A stretch of 64,000 nt of DNA. Origin: CAWGGS01 sp963822095. GTDB lineage: Bacteria > Desulfobacterota > Desulfobulbia > Desulfobulbales > Desulfocapsaceae. Under the pieces are notes generated by a model that did no database searches, was not told the DNA's origin, and saw only the letters and a list, made by a program, of their open reading frames with translations. Made by a program: the position numbers and the translations under genes. Position 1 is the first letter of the stretch, and each line of letters opens with the position of its first letter. Below, piece after piece: positions 54,868-63,738 of this stretch. The stretch spans positions 1-64,000 of the forward strand of contig CAWGGS010000007.1 in assembly GCA_963822095.1 (NCBI GenBank). The letters are read 5' to 3'.

Positions 54868-55131
54868 GGTTCTTCCGGATTAAGAGTACTTATCTATAAC
54901 GCGGGAGGAGGAGGGCATCTCTGAAGTACGCCTCGCGGTGGCCCGAAGGGGTGCCACACAAGGCCCGGAGGGGTGCGGACAGGACGTCCGCACCTGACAG
55001 CAGGCCAGGGACGGCGTGTCTGTCAGCCGTGGTGTACCGACGATGAGGCCGCAGAGGAGCGTCCGGAAGCGATGCACTCTGCCGGATTGTCACTTTCAGC
55101 TTTACAAAAGTACGCTTCATTCGGATGAACC
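54868..55131. repeat. MITE-like repeat family 1 (full-length copy)
   Basis: Ends GGTTCTTCCGGATTAAGAGT and, inverted, GGTTCATCCGAATGAAGCGT; 21 of the outer 26 bases pair between ends. Contains GTGCGGAC/GTCCGCAC hairpin near 54974-54993. The best-preserved copy of the family. Confidence 0.85.
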
Positions 55132-55198
55132 TAAAATCCTTTGAATTGAGGATGGCTAAGTACAAAACTTCAGATACGAGACGCGCAAATTTTTTATT

Positions 55199-55367
55199 TG
55201 ATTACCACTAATGTTCAGTTGCTGGTCCGGAGTGAAAGCTGTTCGTTTCTCGGGACGCCATGAACCCATCCCTGGGGGCTTCGCTGCAGCCATCCAGGCT
55301 GCAGAGACCCGAAAAACGAACAGCTCTCACTCTTCCTTCTCGATAGTCTGAGTTTTAGTGGTAATCA
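55199..55367. repeat. Hairpin repeat family 2 (full-length copy)
   Basis: Termini TGATTACCACT and AGTGGTAATCA are perfect inverted repeats; inside, AGCTGTTCGTTTCTCGGG pairs with CCCGAAAAACGAACAGCT. The whole ~170 bases can form one long hairpin with a small loop near the centre. Confidence 0.85.
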
Positions 55368-55531
55368 GAATTTTTTATTGTTTCGGCATACTAAGGGTAC
55401 GTCGTAACGATTAAAAATTTGCAGCATCGATACAGATAAGCGAACGTAGTGAGACTTCGGATGGAGAATTTATTCGACGCCATCACGTTTTACAGAGCCA
55501 ACTTTATTACATAAAGAGGAAAGCAATTATC

Positions 55532-55711
55532 GTGAACGAATGTGATGCACTCAGAGAAAAGATAGAAAAAACCGAGGCCGTACTAGCGGAATCCCGGGAT
55601 AATTTTGAGAAAAACCCTGAAAGCTATAGCGCAAAACTGCTTCTTGTGAGTATAGAAAACCACCTGACAGATCTGCTTAAGAAATTGGATCAATTGCAGA
55701 GCCGAAAATGA
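55532..55711 (+). CDS. Small coiled-coil protein, hypothetical
   Basis: 59 aa from GTG 55532, with AAAGAGGAAAG about ten bases before. Reads MNECDALREKIEKTEAVLAE and continues as a Lys/Glu-rich helical heptad-like pattern to LDQLQSRK. Codon use is normal and the frame is clean. No family recognised. It is convergent with the RND gene. Confidence 0.5.
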   Translation: MNECDALREKIEKTEAVLAESRDNFEKNPESYSAKLLLVSIENHLTDLLKKLDQLQSRK

Positions 55712-55864
55712 GCGCGTACGGCCCAACCCCAGCTCTAAAATTCCTGCCAAGACATCTCCTCAGACAACAACCGTAACCATTCAGCGATACGGACTTTCAA
55801 CCGATGGACCGACCGTATCGGTTCGCCCTTTTCTATTGGGGTAGCCGGGGCTATTTATGAAACT

Positions 55865-58800
55865 TTACCCAAATATTTTCAATCGCTCTATTGAAAAAAG
55901 CCCTTTCACCCAACGTTCCGAACCGAACACCATGCGGTAGAGGGCAGGAAAGATGACGAGTGTCAACACGGTTGATGAGATAAGCCCGGAGATCATCGCC
56001 GAGGCCAGAGGCGGCCAAAGAGTCGACGAGCTGATGGCAAGAGGTAAAAGACCCGCTACCGTAGTGGCAGTGGTCAGAAGGATCGGCCGGATCCTGCGGG
56101 CGACGGCCTCCCGTACCGCAGTATTGACATCGGCCCCTTGTCTGCGTTCTTCCTCGATAACTTCAAGGAGAACAATGGCATTGTTGACCACAATGCCTAC
56201 AAGGGCAAAGACACCTAGAAGTGACATAAAACCGAAAGGTTGGTGGTTTAAAAGCAAGCCAGGAACAATACCTGCCGCGGCCAGTGGAACAGTCACCAGG
56301 ACCAGGGCCACACGTCTAAACGAGTTGAACTCGGCCAACAAAACCCCGAATAGCATCAAGATCCCGATGGGTAAGCTGGTCATAAGGGCGGTATTGGCCT
56401 CCCCCGCCCCCTCTTCTTCACCACCGAATGCAACGGTGATCCCGGGAGGAAATTTGAGATGGCGGAGCAAAGGCCGCAGCTTGTCATAGACTTCGCTAAA
56501 CACCACACCGTCGTTTAATTGCGACGAGATGGTTACCACTCTCCTGCCGTTGCGATGCTTTATTGCCGAAGACGTCCAGTCAATCTCTTCGCGGGCCAGC
56601 TGAGACAGGGGAATCGTATCCCCTCCGGCTGCCTCTACCTCAACACTTGTAAGAGAGCTTGGACTCAGGCGTTCACCACTCGACGATCTGACCAATACCG
56701 GTACCGGATCGTCCCCCAGATAAAGCTCGCCCACGGCGAGGCCGCGAGTCCGGCCATAGAGAGTACGGGACAGGTCGGCCCTGTTTATACCATAGCGTGC
56801 AGCAGCCGCGTCATCGATATGAAAACGAATTGTCGGGGCACCAGGGCTCATATCATGATGAATATCTCGGGTACCTGCAACACTTGCCATCTTTTCACTG
56901 ACCTCCAAAGCGCTTTTCTGCAGTTCGGCGAAGCTGGAACCAAACAGGCGCACCTCCACCGGTGCCTGTACGGGAGGACCTTGCTCAAGTTTGCGGCCGA
57001 TCACCTCTATACCGGGCAGTTTTTTTTCGGCAACAGATTTGACAAATGCCAAAACGCCATCCACATCATCTGCACTTTCAGTTTCGACCACAATCTGAGC
57101 AAAGTGAGGACTAAATGGTACACTATTGATATTATAATAGAATTTTGGAGAACTACGTCCCATGAAACTGGCAACTCGAACCACCTTGTCATGTCCGATC
57201 AAGGCATCCTCGAGTATTCGTGAGGCCTTATCCGTGGACGAGAGATGGGATCCTTCGGCGAGTTTGAGATTGATCACGAACTGGTTTCTGTCGGCCGAGG
57301 GGAAAAACTGCCTCTGCACACGGCCACTGAATAGCAGGGAACAGGCGACAAGGGCCAATGCGGTGATCATCGTCAATCTGGAATGGGTGAGCGTGAAATC
57401 CGTCATCCGATATCCAAACCTAACCAGCCAAGAATCATTGGTATTTCCAGAGGGTTTCAAAGTCATCCGCGAGAGTACCGGAGTAACCAGCATGGCGAAC
57501 ACATAGCTGACACTCAGGCAAAGCATGATGATGATCGGAATGGTTCTGGTAAAGGCTGCCGTCGGCCCTTGGGAAATCAACATCGGGACGAAGGCCGCCA
57601 GGGTCGTGGCGGTGGCTCCAGCCAGAGGTACAGCCAATTCTCTGACCGCTCCGATGGCTGCCTGGGCATTCGATTCTCCCCGGTCCAGACGGTACTGAAC
57701 ATTTTCGGCGATGACGATGGCATTGTCAACCAGCATTCCCAGTGCCAGAACAAAGGCGGCAATGGAAATCTGATGCAGTACCCCGCCTCCCCAGGCAAAT
57801 AGCGTAAGTGAAGCCAGGGTCACCAACGGGACCACAGCGGTGACCACCAGCCCCATGCGCAGGCCCATGGCAAGGAAGAGAATACCCGCGACGATCAGCA
57901 TGGCACAGGCAAGTGACCGATTTAATTGGCTCAGACGCAACGCGGTGCGTGCCGGCTGAAACATCACCTCCTGCAATTTAAGAGGTCGGATATCCCGGGT
58001 TGCGGAATCGACTATGCTCTGAACTCCCTTGCCAAAGGTAACCAGATTGACCTTTTTTTTGGGAACAATGGCTAGCCCTACCGCCATCTCCCCATTGTAG
58101 CGCATCCTTGACGCGGCAGGCTCCCGAATACCATGATGCACCGAGGCAAACTCACTCAAGGAAACAGCGGATCCGGAATTCAACATGATGGGTGTTGAAG
58201 CGATTTCTTCCGACGTGGTAAACTCTGACATGGGCCGAAGGCGGACTGTCTTTCCCCCAAGAATAATTGATCCGCCTGGTATTATTCTGTTACGCGAACT
58301 CAACTGCCTTGCCAGCAGGGCCGGGGTCACGCCCAACCGTTTTGCGGCCGGGTCATCAATCTCGATGGTGACCTGCTCGCCGGGGTCGGCCACCAGGTGA
58401 ACCCGGGAGACCGAAGGGAGACGCAGAAGACGGTCTTTGATCCTGAGGGCAGCCGCCCTCAGCTTCAACAGATCAGGGGAACCTGTGACGGCAAGAACCA
58501 CTGAATCCTGGTCGTTGAGGTCCCGGTTAAGTACCGGCACCCCGGCACCCGCCGGGAAATCATCCCTGGCTTTTACCAGAGCATCACGGACTTTATCCCA
58601 GGCATGATCAAAATCCCGGGTCTGGCCGACCAGCTCTATGGACATGACAACGAACTCATCAAATGCTGTAGAGTTAATGGTCTTCACCTCATCAACCTGG
58701 GCCAATGCATCTTCCATGGGTTTAAGCAACAGTCTTTCTGTGGTCAAGGCATCGGCACCGGGAAAAGACACCGTAACCTGTCCCCAGAAATCAGGAAGAC

Positions 58801-58915
58801 GAGGATCCTCCTGGCGGACCATGGTCAACCATAACACTGCGCCGGTTAAGGACAAAAGCATTGCTATTGTGAGAATCAGTCGTCCTCTTTCGAGCAGGGC
58901 TTCTAGGAATTTCAT
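55865..58915 (-). CDS. RND efflux transporter
   Basis: 1016 aa inner-membrane pump. Two repeats of one helix plus large periplasmic part plus five helices. Typical sequences: LGMLVDNAIVIAENVQYRL (proton-relay Asp) near 395 and VGIVVNNAIVLLEVIEEERR near 930. Works with the membrane-fusion protein encoded just upstream; their genes overlap by four bases. No outer-membrane factor is encoded nearby. Drug, solvent or metal specificity is not clear, though it looks like the hydrophobic-drug rather than metal group. Confidence 0.93.
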   Translation of the reverse strand: MKFLEALLERGRLILTIAMLLSLTGAVLWLTMVRQEDPRLPDFWGQVTVSFPGADALTTERLLLKPMEDALAQVDEVKTINSTAFDEFVVMSIELVGQTRDFDHAWDKVRDALVKARDDFPAGAGVPVLNRDLNDQDSVVLAVTGSPDLLKLRAAALRIKDRLLRLPSVSRVHLVADPGEQVTIEIDDPAAKRLGVTPALLARQLSSRNRIIPGGSIILGGKTVRLRPMSEFTTSEEIASTPIMLNSGSAVSLSEFASVHHGIREPAASRMRYNGEMAVGLAIVPKKKVNLVTFGKGVQSIVDSATRDIRPLKLQEVMFQPARTALRLSQLNRSLACAMLIVAGILFLAMGLRMGLVVTAVVPLVTLASLTLFAWGGGVLHQISIAAFVLALGMLVDNAIVIAENVQYRLDRGESNAQAAIGAVRELAVPLAGATATTLAAFVPMLISQGPTAAFTRTIPIIIMLCLSVSYVFAMLVTPVLSRMTLKPSGNTNDSWLVRFGYRMTDFTLTHSRLTMITALALVACSLLFSGRVQRQFFPSADRNQFVINLKLAEGSHLSSTDKASRILEDALIGHDKVVRVASFMGRSSPKFYYNINSVPFSPHFAQIVVETESADDVDGVLAFVKSVAEKKLPGIEVIGRKLEQGPPVQAPVEVRLFGSSFAELQKSALEVSEKMASVAGTRDIHHDMSPGAPTIRFHIDDAAAARYGINRADLSRTLYGRTRGLAVGELYLGDDPVPVLVRSSSGERLSPSSLTSVEVEAAGGDTIPLSQLAREEIDWTSSAIKHRNGRRVVTISSQLNDGVVFSEVYDKLRPLLRHLKFPPGITVAFGGEEEGAGEANTALMTSLPIGILMLFGVLLAEFNSFRRVALVLVTVPLAAAGIVPGLLLNHQPFGFMSLLGVFALVGIVVNNAIVLLEVIEEERRQGADVNTAVREAVARRIRPILLTTATTVAGLLPLAISSSTLWPPLASAMISGLISSTVLTLVIFPALYRMVFGSERWVKGLFSIERLKIFG

Positions 58916-60000
58916 TGGCGGACCTCCACCCGTTTCCCGTCGGTCAGTATCGTCTGGCCGCTTACCACCACCCGATCACCAGATGTCAGTTTTCCTGTTA
59001 CCAGAACCCTGTTTCCGATAAACTGCTTTAAAGAGACAAAGACTTCCCTTACCCGATCACCATCCAGGACAAAGAGACTTGGACGGGTCCCTCCGGGATT
59101 GACCACCGCTGCCACGGGGACCTGAAGAGCCTGGGGAGATTCAATATTGACGACCAGTTCAGCTGTCATCCCAGGTATCAATTTTGCATTTGGTTCCATG
59201 GTGATGATCACAGGAAAAAGGTGACCAGATGACAGGGTAGCCTTGGCCAGATGGCCGATTGTTCCAGGTACCAAGGTGTTGTCGATAAAAGGCAGTCGAA
59301 TATCGACCTTCTGACCCTCCCGAAGATGACCGATAACCGTTTCGGGAACCTCTACCTCCAATTCCATGTTACGGGCATCGAGGAGTTCAAGGACCGGTTG
59401 CCCCGGTTTAGCCCATTCTCCCGGCTCAAGGAAGACCTTATCGACAACGCCTGCAAAAGGTGCACGCAATTCGGCTTCATTTCTTAAACGATGAGACTCG
59501 GCCAGTTTTGTCTGAGCTCCGTCAAGGGCTGCCTTTAACTCCATGAAGGAGGATGAGATCTGCTCAGCCTTGCTCACAGCAACAGCCTTGCCTTTATTCA
59601 GTTGTTTATATCGGAGGTTATCGCGTCCAGCCTGGGTTAGACGGATTTTCAGCTCAGCCACTGCGGCCTCCTCGCTTTTTACCGCATTGTCGAATTGTTT
59701 GATATCTAACGCTGCCAGAACTTGACCGGCTTCAACTTTATCGCCGATCTCGACTGGTCGAGAAACCATCCTGGCTGGTATGGAAAAGGAAAGAACAGCG
59801 TGATGTTTGGGATGGGTGACTGCGGAAAATCGGGCTTCCCGATGGGCGACCGCCTCCGTGACCACTTGCACCTTGACTATCGCCCCATGCGTCGGTATCG
59901 CGGGCAACGCCTGGCCGGATTTCGATTGAAAGGCATATACAAGCGCCCCCACCAACAGAACAGCGCCCAAGGTTGTTGAAATGATGGTCTGCACACGCAT
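58912..60000 (-). CDS. RND membrane-fusion protein (HlyD family)
   Basis: 362 aa. N-terminal membrane anchor/signal (about 7-25), the lipoyl-type halves, the coiled-coil hairpin about 95-165 and the barrel and membrane-proximal parts after it. First gene of the two-gene efflux operon, start ATG 60000. Joins the RND pump to an outer-membrane channel. Confidence 0.92.
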   Translation of the reverse strand: MRVQTIISTTLGAVLLVGALVYAFQSKSGQALPAIPTHGAIVKVQVVTEAVAHREARFSAVTHPKHHAVLSFSIPARMVSRPVEIGDKVEAGQVLAALDIKQFDNAVKSEEAAVAELKIRLTQAGRDNLRYKQLNKGKAVAVSKAEQISSSFMELKAALDGAQTKLAESHRLRNEAELRAPFAGVVDKVFLEPGEWAKPGQPVLELLDARNMELEVEVPETVIGHLREGQKVDIRLPFIDNTLVPGTIGHLAKATLSSGHLFPVIITMEPNAKLIPGMTAELVVNIESPQALQVPVAAVVNPGGTRPSLFVLDGDRVREVFVSLKQFIGNRVLVTGKLTSGDRVVVSGQTILTDGKRVEVRQ

Positions 60001-60127
60001 AACTTTTCTCCGGAGAATTTCTAAGAAAACTCATTCCAGCTCTGTTTCTGCCGTGGAGCAGCAGGAGCTTTTATCCCTCTTTTACGTTTATATAATGACC
60101 TCGTAAAAGGTCATCGGAGTTGAAATG

Positions 60128-60205
60128 CGCCGGCCTTGCCATGCCGGAGCACTGAGCTTTCGTGGTTTGTTGTGGCTGGCTATTCTGGTCCAGCCATGCC
60201 GGTTA
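60128..60205 (-). repeat. Dispersed repeat family 3 (inverted)
   Basis: Read on the minus strand it has CATGGCTGGACCAGAATAGC, GCCACAACAAA and TGCTCCGGCATGGCAAGGCC as in the other copies. Lies between the efflux operon and tetR. Confidence 0.6.
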
Positions 60206-60218
60206 GAAGGACGATCAA

Positions 60219-60238
60219 TTGACTGGTCGACCGGTTAA
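60219..60238. promoter_or_regulatory. TetR operator upstream of RND operon
   Basis: TTGACTGGTCGACCGGTTAA, a near-perfect 20-base palindrome, 18 of 20 bases identical to 60897-60916. About 220 bases upstream of the membrane-fusion gene. Confidence 0.75.
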
Positions 60239-60260
60239 TGGTTGTAATAAAAAAAATCCT

Positions 60261-60869
60261 CTAGCGCGGCAGCACCCCCTGCATAAAGATCTTTATCATA
60301 TCATTGAGATAGGCCTCATCCAGGTCTTCGGGTAAGCCTTCCGTGCCGAGGTCGTTCATGAAATGTTTTTTGTCCTGAATCCAGTGCTGGGCAAGCCCGA
60401 CAAAAGAAAAAAGAATAAACCGAGGGTCGACATCATCCCGAAGCTCGCCGGCCTCCTGGGCCTCACGTATTCTGGCAATTCCTGCCTTGTTGAGCTCCTG
60501 GTCCTTTTTAAGACAATCATCTTGATCTCTCTCCAAGAACATCCAGGCCATAATCTGAACGATTTCAGGATTTTTAACCAGGAATCGAAAATAAAAGCGG
60601 ATTGACTCCTCTAGGAGTTCCGCGTTTGGTTGCGCCTGCGCGAGCATATCCATCTGTCGATTCATATAATAACTGAAACGTCGCTGCTTGACTTCACGCC
60701 AGAGATTTTCTTTCGATTCAAAATAATGGTGGATAAGACTCTTGGTCACCCCGGCCCGATTGGCGATCTGGCTTAGGGAGGTATTACCGTAACCTTTTGT
60801 TAAAAATATTGCCTCAGCAGCCTCCAGGAGTGCCGCCTGGGTTGCTTCCGGATCACGTTTGGAAATCAT
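60261..60869 (-). CDS. TetR-family regulator of RND efflux
   Basis: 202 aa. N-terminal helix-turn-helix about 8-55 (ALLEAAEAIFLTKGYGNTSL, then IANRAGVTKSLIHHYFESKE). The C-terminal ligand domain is of TetR_C type. Located directly before the efflux operon on the same strand and flanked by two matching palindromes, so it most likely represses itself and the pump until a ligand binds. Confidence 0.92.
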   Translation of the reverse strand: MISKRDPEATQAALLEAAEAIFLTKGYGNTSLSQIANRAGVTKSLIHHYFESKENLWREVKQRRFSYYMNRQMDMLAQAQPNAELLEESIRFYFRFLVKNPEIVQIMAWMFLERDQDDCLKKDQELNKAGIARIREAQEAGELRDDVDPRFILFSFVGLAQHWIQDKKHFMNDLGTEGLPEDLDEAYLNDMIKIFMQGVLPR

Positions 60870-60896
60870 TTTTGCTCCATTTCTGCCGCTTCTTTA

Positions 60897-60916
60897 TTGA
60901 CTGGTCGGCCAGTTAA
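60897..60916. promoter_or_regulatory. TetR operator upstream of tetR
   Basis: TTGACTGGTCGGCCAGTTAA, a near-perfect palindrome about 28 bases upstream of the tetR start. Same sequence type as 60219-60238. Confidence 0.78.
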
Positions 60917-61094
60917 TAAAATACTCCCGATATCTATTTTTTCAACATTTTTTTGATTATCATAAAATGTTGGGGCTCCTGATCCAGGGAGTGCGTTTCA
61001 GAGGAAATCAGGTTTTATTTACTGCCGCACTTCCTTGAGCAGGGCATGCACCGAACCTTCCGAGTACCACTTACTTCTGTCCCCACCAACGTAT

Positions 61095-61421
61095 TTATTT
61101 GATGGATTTGGCCCACTTTTTCGACCAGTCACCCAACGGTTTTAAAAGCACGAACAGCTCGTGCCCTTCATCGGTCAACCGGTAACCGTCCAAAGTCCGT
61201 TCGATAATATGTGCCTCGGTCAGCTCCTTCAGCCTTGTACTCAGAATAGTCGGGGAAATGGTTTCGCATTTTGCTTTCAAGACTTGAAAAGGCGCCGGGC
61301 CTTTATTGAGGTTCCAGATAATTCCCATCGCCCAACGTCTACCTAGAAGATCGAACAGGACCATGATCGGTGCACCGGTCTTTGATCCACGGACCGGGGA
61401 TCCCGGTTTTGGAATGGGCAT
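61095..61421 (-). CDS. HxlR-family transcriptional regulator
   Basis: 108 aa winged-helix protein. WAMGIIWNLNKGPAPFQVLK near residue 31, SPTILSTRLKELTEAHIIER near 53 and the wing YRLTDEGHEL. The HxlR pattern normally has a redox-active Cys near the N-terminus; none is visible here except the one in KAKCETISP, so redox sensing is unlikely. Alone. Confidence 0.88.
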   Translation of the reverse strand: MPIPKPGSPVRGSKTGAPIMVLFDLLGRRWAMGIIWNLNKGPAPFQVLKAKCETISPTILSTRLKELTEAHIIERTLDGYRLTDEGHELFVLLKPLGDWSKKWAKSIK

Positions 61422-61968
61422 AACAACTCCTTCTTTAGGAAAATACAGCCTATTATACTATCGTTACAAAAAAATATCTGATTACCACTAATGTTCAGTA
61501 ACTAATCCAGGGTGTGAGCTGTTCGTTTCGCGGGACGCCATAAACCCATCCATGGGGGCTTCGCTTACGCCGTCCAGGCTGCAGAGACCCAAGAAACGAA
61601 CAGCTCACACCCTTCCTTTCCGATAGGCTGAGTTTCAGTGGTAATCAGAAAAAAATATGCTCCGCGACGGTTCAGCCCAGTAATCTGTTGGGTTTCGAGT
61701 CTCCCCTGCTGCCCTTTGGGGTTTTGGGAAGTCCAGCCAAATTTTACCTAACGTACAGAGATATAACTCAATATACAATCTTAAAAGGAACAGGTTTCTT
61801 TTGACGAGTTCAAAACACTATTGACGGATACCGTTTGGAAACATACAACTAATACAATGTATTTTGACAAACAACATGGTATGGACAATTTTTCTTGCCG
61901 TGTCTTATATTTAAAAGATCAGCCGGGTGTAACGCACACTGAACCCTTCCAATCAACAGAGGAAAATT
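61422..61968. other. Intergenic region with family 2 repeat
   Basis: Family 2 element at 61478-61648. The rest shows no gene; GGAAAA ribosome site (CAGAGGAAAATT) precedes citrate synthase. Confidence 0.5.
61478..61648. repeat. Hairpin repeat family 2 (full-length copy)
   Basis: Perfect terminal repeats CTGATTACCACT / AGTGGTAATCAG. Inner arms GTGTGAGCTGTTCGTTTCGCG and CAAGAAACGAACAGCTCACAC pair over more than 18 bases. Best-preserved family 2 copy. Confidence 0.85.
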
Positions 61969-63258
61969 ATGAACGAAAAAGCAACATTGCATGTCGGCGG
62001 CAAAAGCTATGACCTGGATGTCTTCCCTGGAACTGAAAACGAAAAATGCATTGATATTCAGCAATTACGTTCAACAAGCGGTTATATTACCATGGACCCC
62101 GGTTTTGGCAATACGGGTTCATGTTACTCGTCAATCACCTATGTGGATGGAAAAAACGGTATCCTCCGCTACCGAGGATATCCAATAGAAGAAATTGCTG
62201 AAAAAGCAAATTTTGTGGAAGTCGCCTATCTCATTCTTTATGGTGAACTGCCCAACGAGAAACAATATAAAAGCTTTTCAGAAGACCTCAACAAATATGC
62301 CTCGCTCAATACTAATCTGAAACACCACTTTTCCGGCTTTCCCAAGGACGCACCACCGATGGCCATCCTGTCGGCAATGCTTAACCTGATCTCCTGTTTT
62401 CATCCCGACGTCCTGGAAGTCCACTCCGAAGGACCTGCGTTTGACAGAACCGCTGCTTTGTTGCTGTCGAAGGTTCGCACCATCAGCGCCTTTGCCTACC
62501 GAATGGCCGACGGCAAACCATTCAACCACCCCAATCCGAACCTGAGTTACTGCGCGAATTTCCTCCACATGATGTTTTCTGAACCGTTTCAGGAGTATAC
62601 AGTTAGCCCAGTGGTGGAAAAAGCCATGAATCTGTTCCTGGTTCTGCATGCCGATCATGAACAGAATTGCTCAACATCCACTGTTCGGGTTGTGGGCAGT
62701 TCCCGAGCCAATCTGTTCAGCTCCGTAGCGGCAGGTGTGTGTGCCCTTTGGGGACCATTACACGGAGGAGCCAACACAGGCGTCATTAAAATGTTGGAAG
62801 ATATCAAGGCCTCAGGGAGACCTGTCACCTATTATATCAACAAGGCAAAAGATAAAAACAGCGACTTCAGGCTAATGGGTTTCGGCCATCGTGTATATAA
62901 AAATTTCGATCCGAGGTCGATTATCCTGAAAAAACAGGTCCACGATGTTCTGCAAGAGTTGAATTTCGATGACACTCTTCTTGAAATTGCACTGGAACTT
63001 GAAGCAGCCACGTTGAGTGATGAGTATTTCATCAGCCGGCATCTCTATCCTAATGTAGATTTCTACAGTGGCATCCTGCTCCGAGCCATAGGGATTCCGC
63101 TTAATATGTACACGGTTATGTTCGCTATAGGAAGAATGCCGGGCTGGATTTCCAACTGGAAGGAATTACACCAGCACCACCAACGCATCTCCCGGCCACG
63201 GCAGATCTATACAGGCTACAACCAAAGGGAATTCATATCGATGGCAAAACGCCCTTGA
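61969..63258 (+). CDS. Citrate synthase (long, GltA type)
   Basis: 429 aa, condenses acetyl-CoA and oxaloacetate. The N-terminal beta domain (about 1-50) marks the long type. Active-site patterns LHADHEQNCSTSTVRVVGSS near 223, WGPLHGGANTG near 263, FGHRVYKNFDPR near 305 and the catalytic Asp in NVDFYSGILL near 361. Long type GltA enzymes are often allosterically inhibited by NADH. ATG 61969 with AGAGGAAAA upstream. A hairpin follows. Confidence 0.96.
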   Translation: MNEKATLHVGGKSYDLDVFPGTENEKCIDIQQLRSTSGYITMDPGFGNTGSCYSSITYVDGKNGILRYRGYPIEEIAEKANFVEVAYLILYGELPNEKQYKSFSEDLNKYASLNTNLKHHFSGFPKDAPPMAILSAMLNLISCFHPDVLEVHSEGPAFDRTAALLLSKVRTISAFAYRMADGKPFNHPNPNLSYCANFLHMMFSEPFQEYTVSPVVEKAMNLFLVLHADHEQNCSTSTVRVVGSSRANLFSSVAAGVCALWGPLHGGANTGVIKMLEDIKASGRPVTYYINKAKDKNSDFRLMGFGHRVYKNFDPRSIILKKQVHDVLQELNFDDTLLEIALELEAATLSDEYFISRHLYPNVDFYSGILLRAIGIPLNMYTVMFAIGRMPGWISNWKELHQHHQRISRPRQIYTGYNQREFISMAKRP

Positions 63259-63279
63259 GTCTGCTGATCCCCTCTTCAC

Positions 63280-63310
63280 GAATGGGCAATTCTCGACAAA
63301 TTGCCCATTC
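63280..63310 (+). terminator. Hairpin after citrate synthase
   Basis: GAATGGGCAATT pairs perfectly with AATTGCCCATTC around a seven-base loop, 22 bases after the stop. No T run follows, so termination is likely but not certain. Confidence 0.6.
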
Positions 63311-63348
63311 TACCCAACCGTAAAAATTCAAAGTTTACTCAGGGGATG

Positions 63349-63543
63349 TCAGGAGGCAGCCATAATTTCCTCTATTGTTTTTCCTCCGATTCCTAAATTC
63401 ACATCCTCCAGCTCATTGATCGAAAAAACAAAATGTTGCTCAGGGATCTTTGTTATCTTCACTGCAGCAGCCGTCATTTTCTCAATGAGTTCTTTTTTGG
63501 TTTCAGCCGATGTTTTTCGCATTGTAATTGTAACGATAGGCAT
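63349..63543 (-). CDS. 4-oxalocrotonate tautomerase family protein
   Basis: 64 aa from ATG 63543 (AGGAGAG upstream); the frame extends 24 codons further but that part is not family-like. Starts M-PIVTITMRKTSAETKKEL, giving the catalytic N-terminal Pro after Met removal. Length is that of 4-OT subunits. Substrate unknown. Confidence 0.88.
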   Translation of the reverse strand: MPIVTITMRKTSAETKKELIEKMTAAAVKITKIPEQHFVFSINELEDVNLGIGGKTIEEIMAAS

Positions 63544-63738
63544 GATATGCTCTCCTATAATTGAATGGTTGATACAATATATGTACCGTGATACTTTATT
63601 TGTACCACAGTACATTTATTGTATCAACCATTTATTGATTTGACGATTGTTTTTTATTTTCTCGGGCAGACGTTTGGGGTTATCGAAGACAAGATATAAC
63701 CACCAATCCCCTTGTCTAAATCAATGGAGGAAATGCCG

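Larger units (their letters stand above)
54570..55531. other. Repeat-rich intergenic region
   Basis: Holds a full family 1 element (54868-55131) and a full family 2 element (55199-55367). No other gene recognised before the small frame at 55532. Sequence GATAAGCGAACGTAGTGAGAC near 55435 is also found at the broken transposase (6670-6690 region), suggesting another short repeat. Confidence 0.5.

Noticed and set aside
57162..57802. Plus-strand frames opposite the RND gene
   Set aside because: Shadows of a 1016-codon gene with clear RND motifs.
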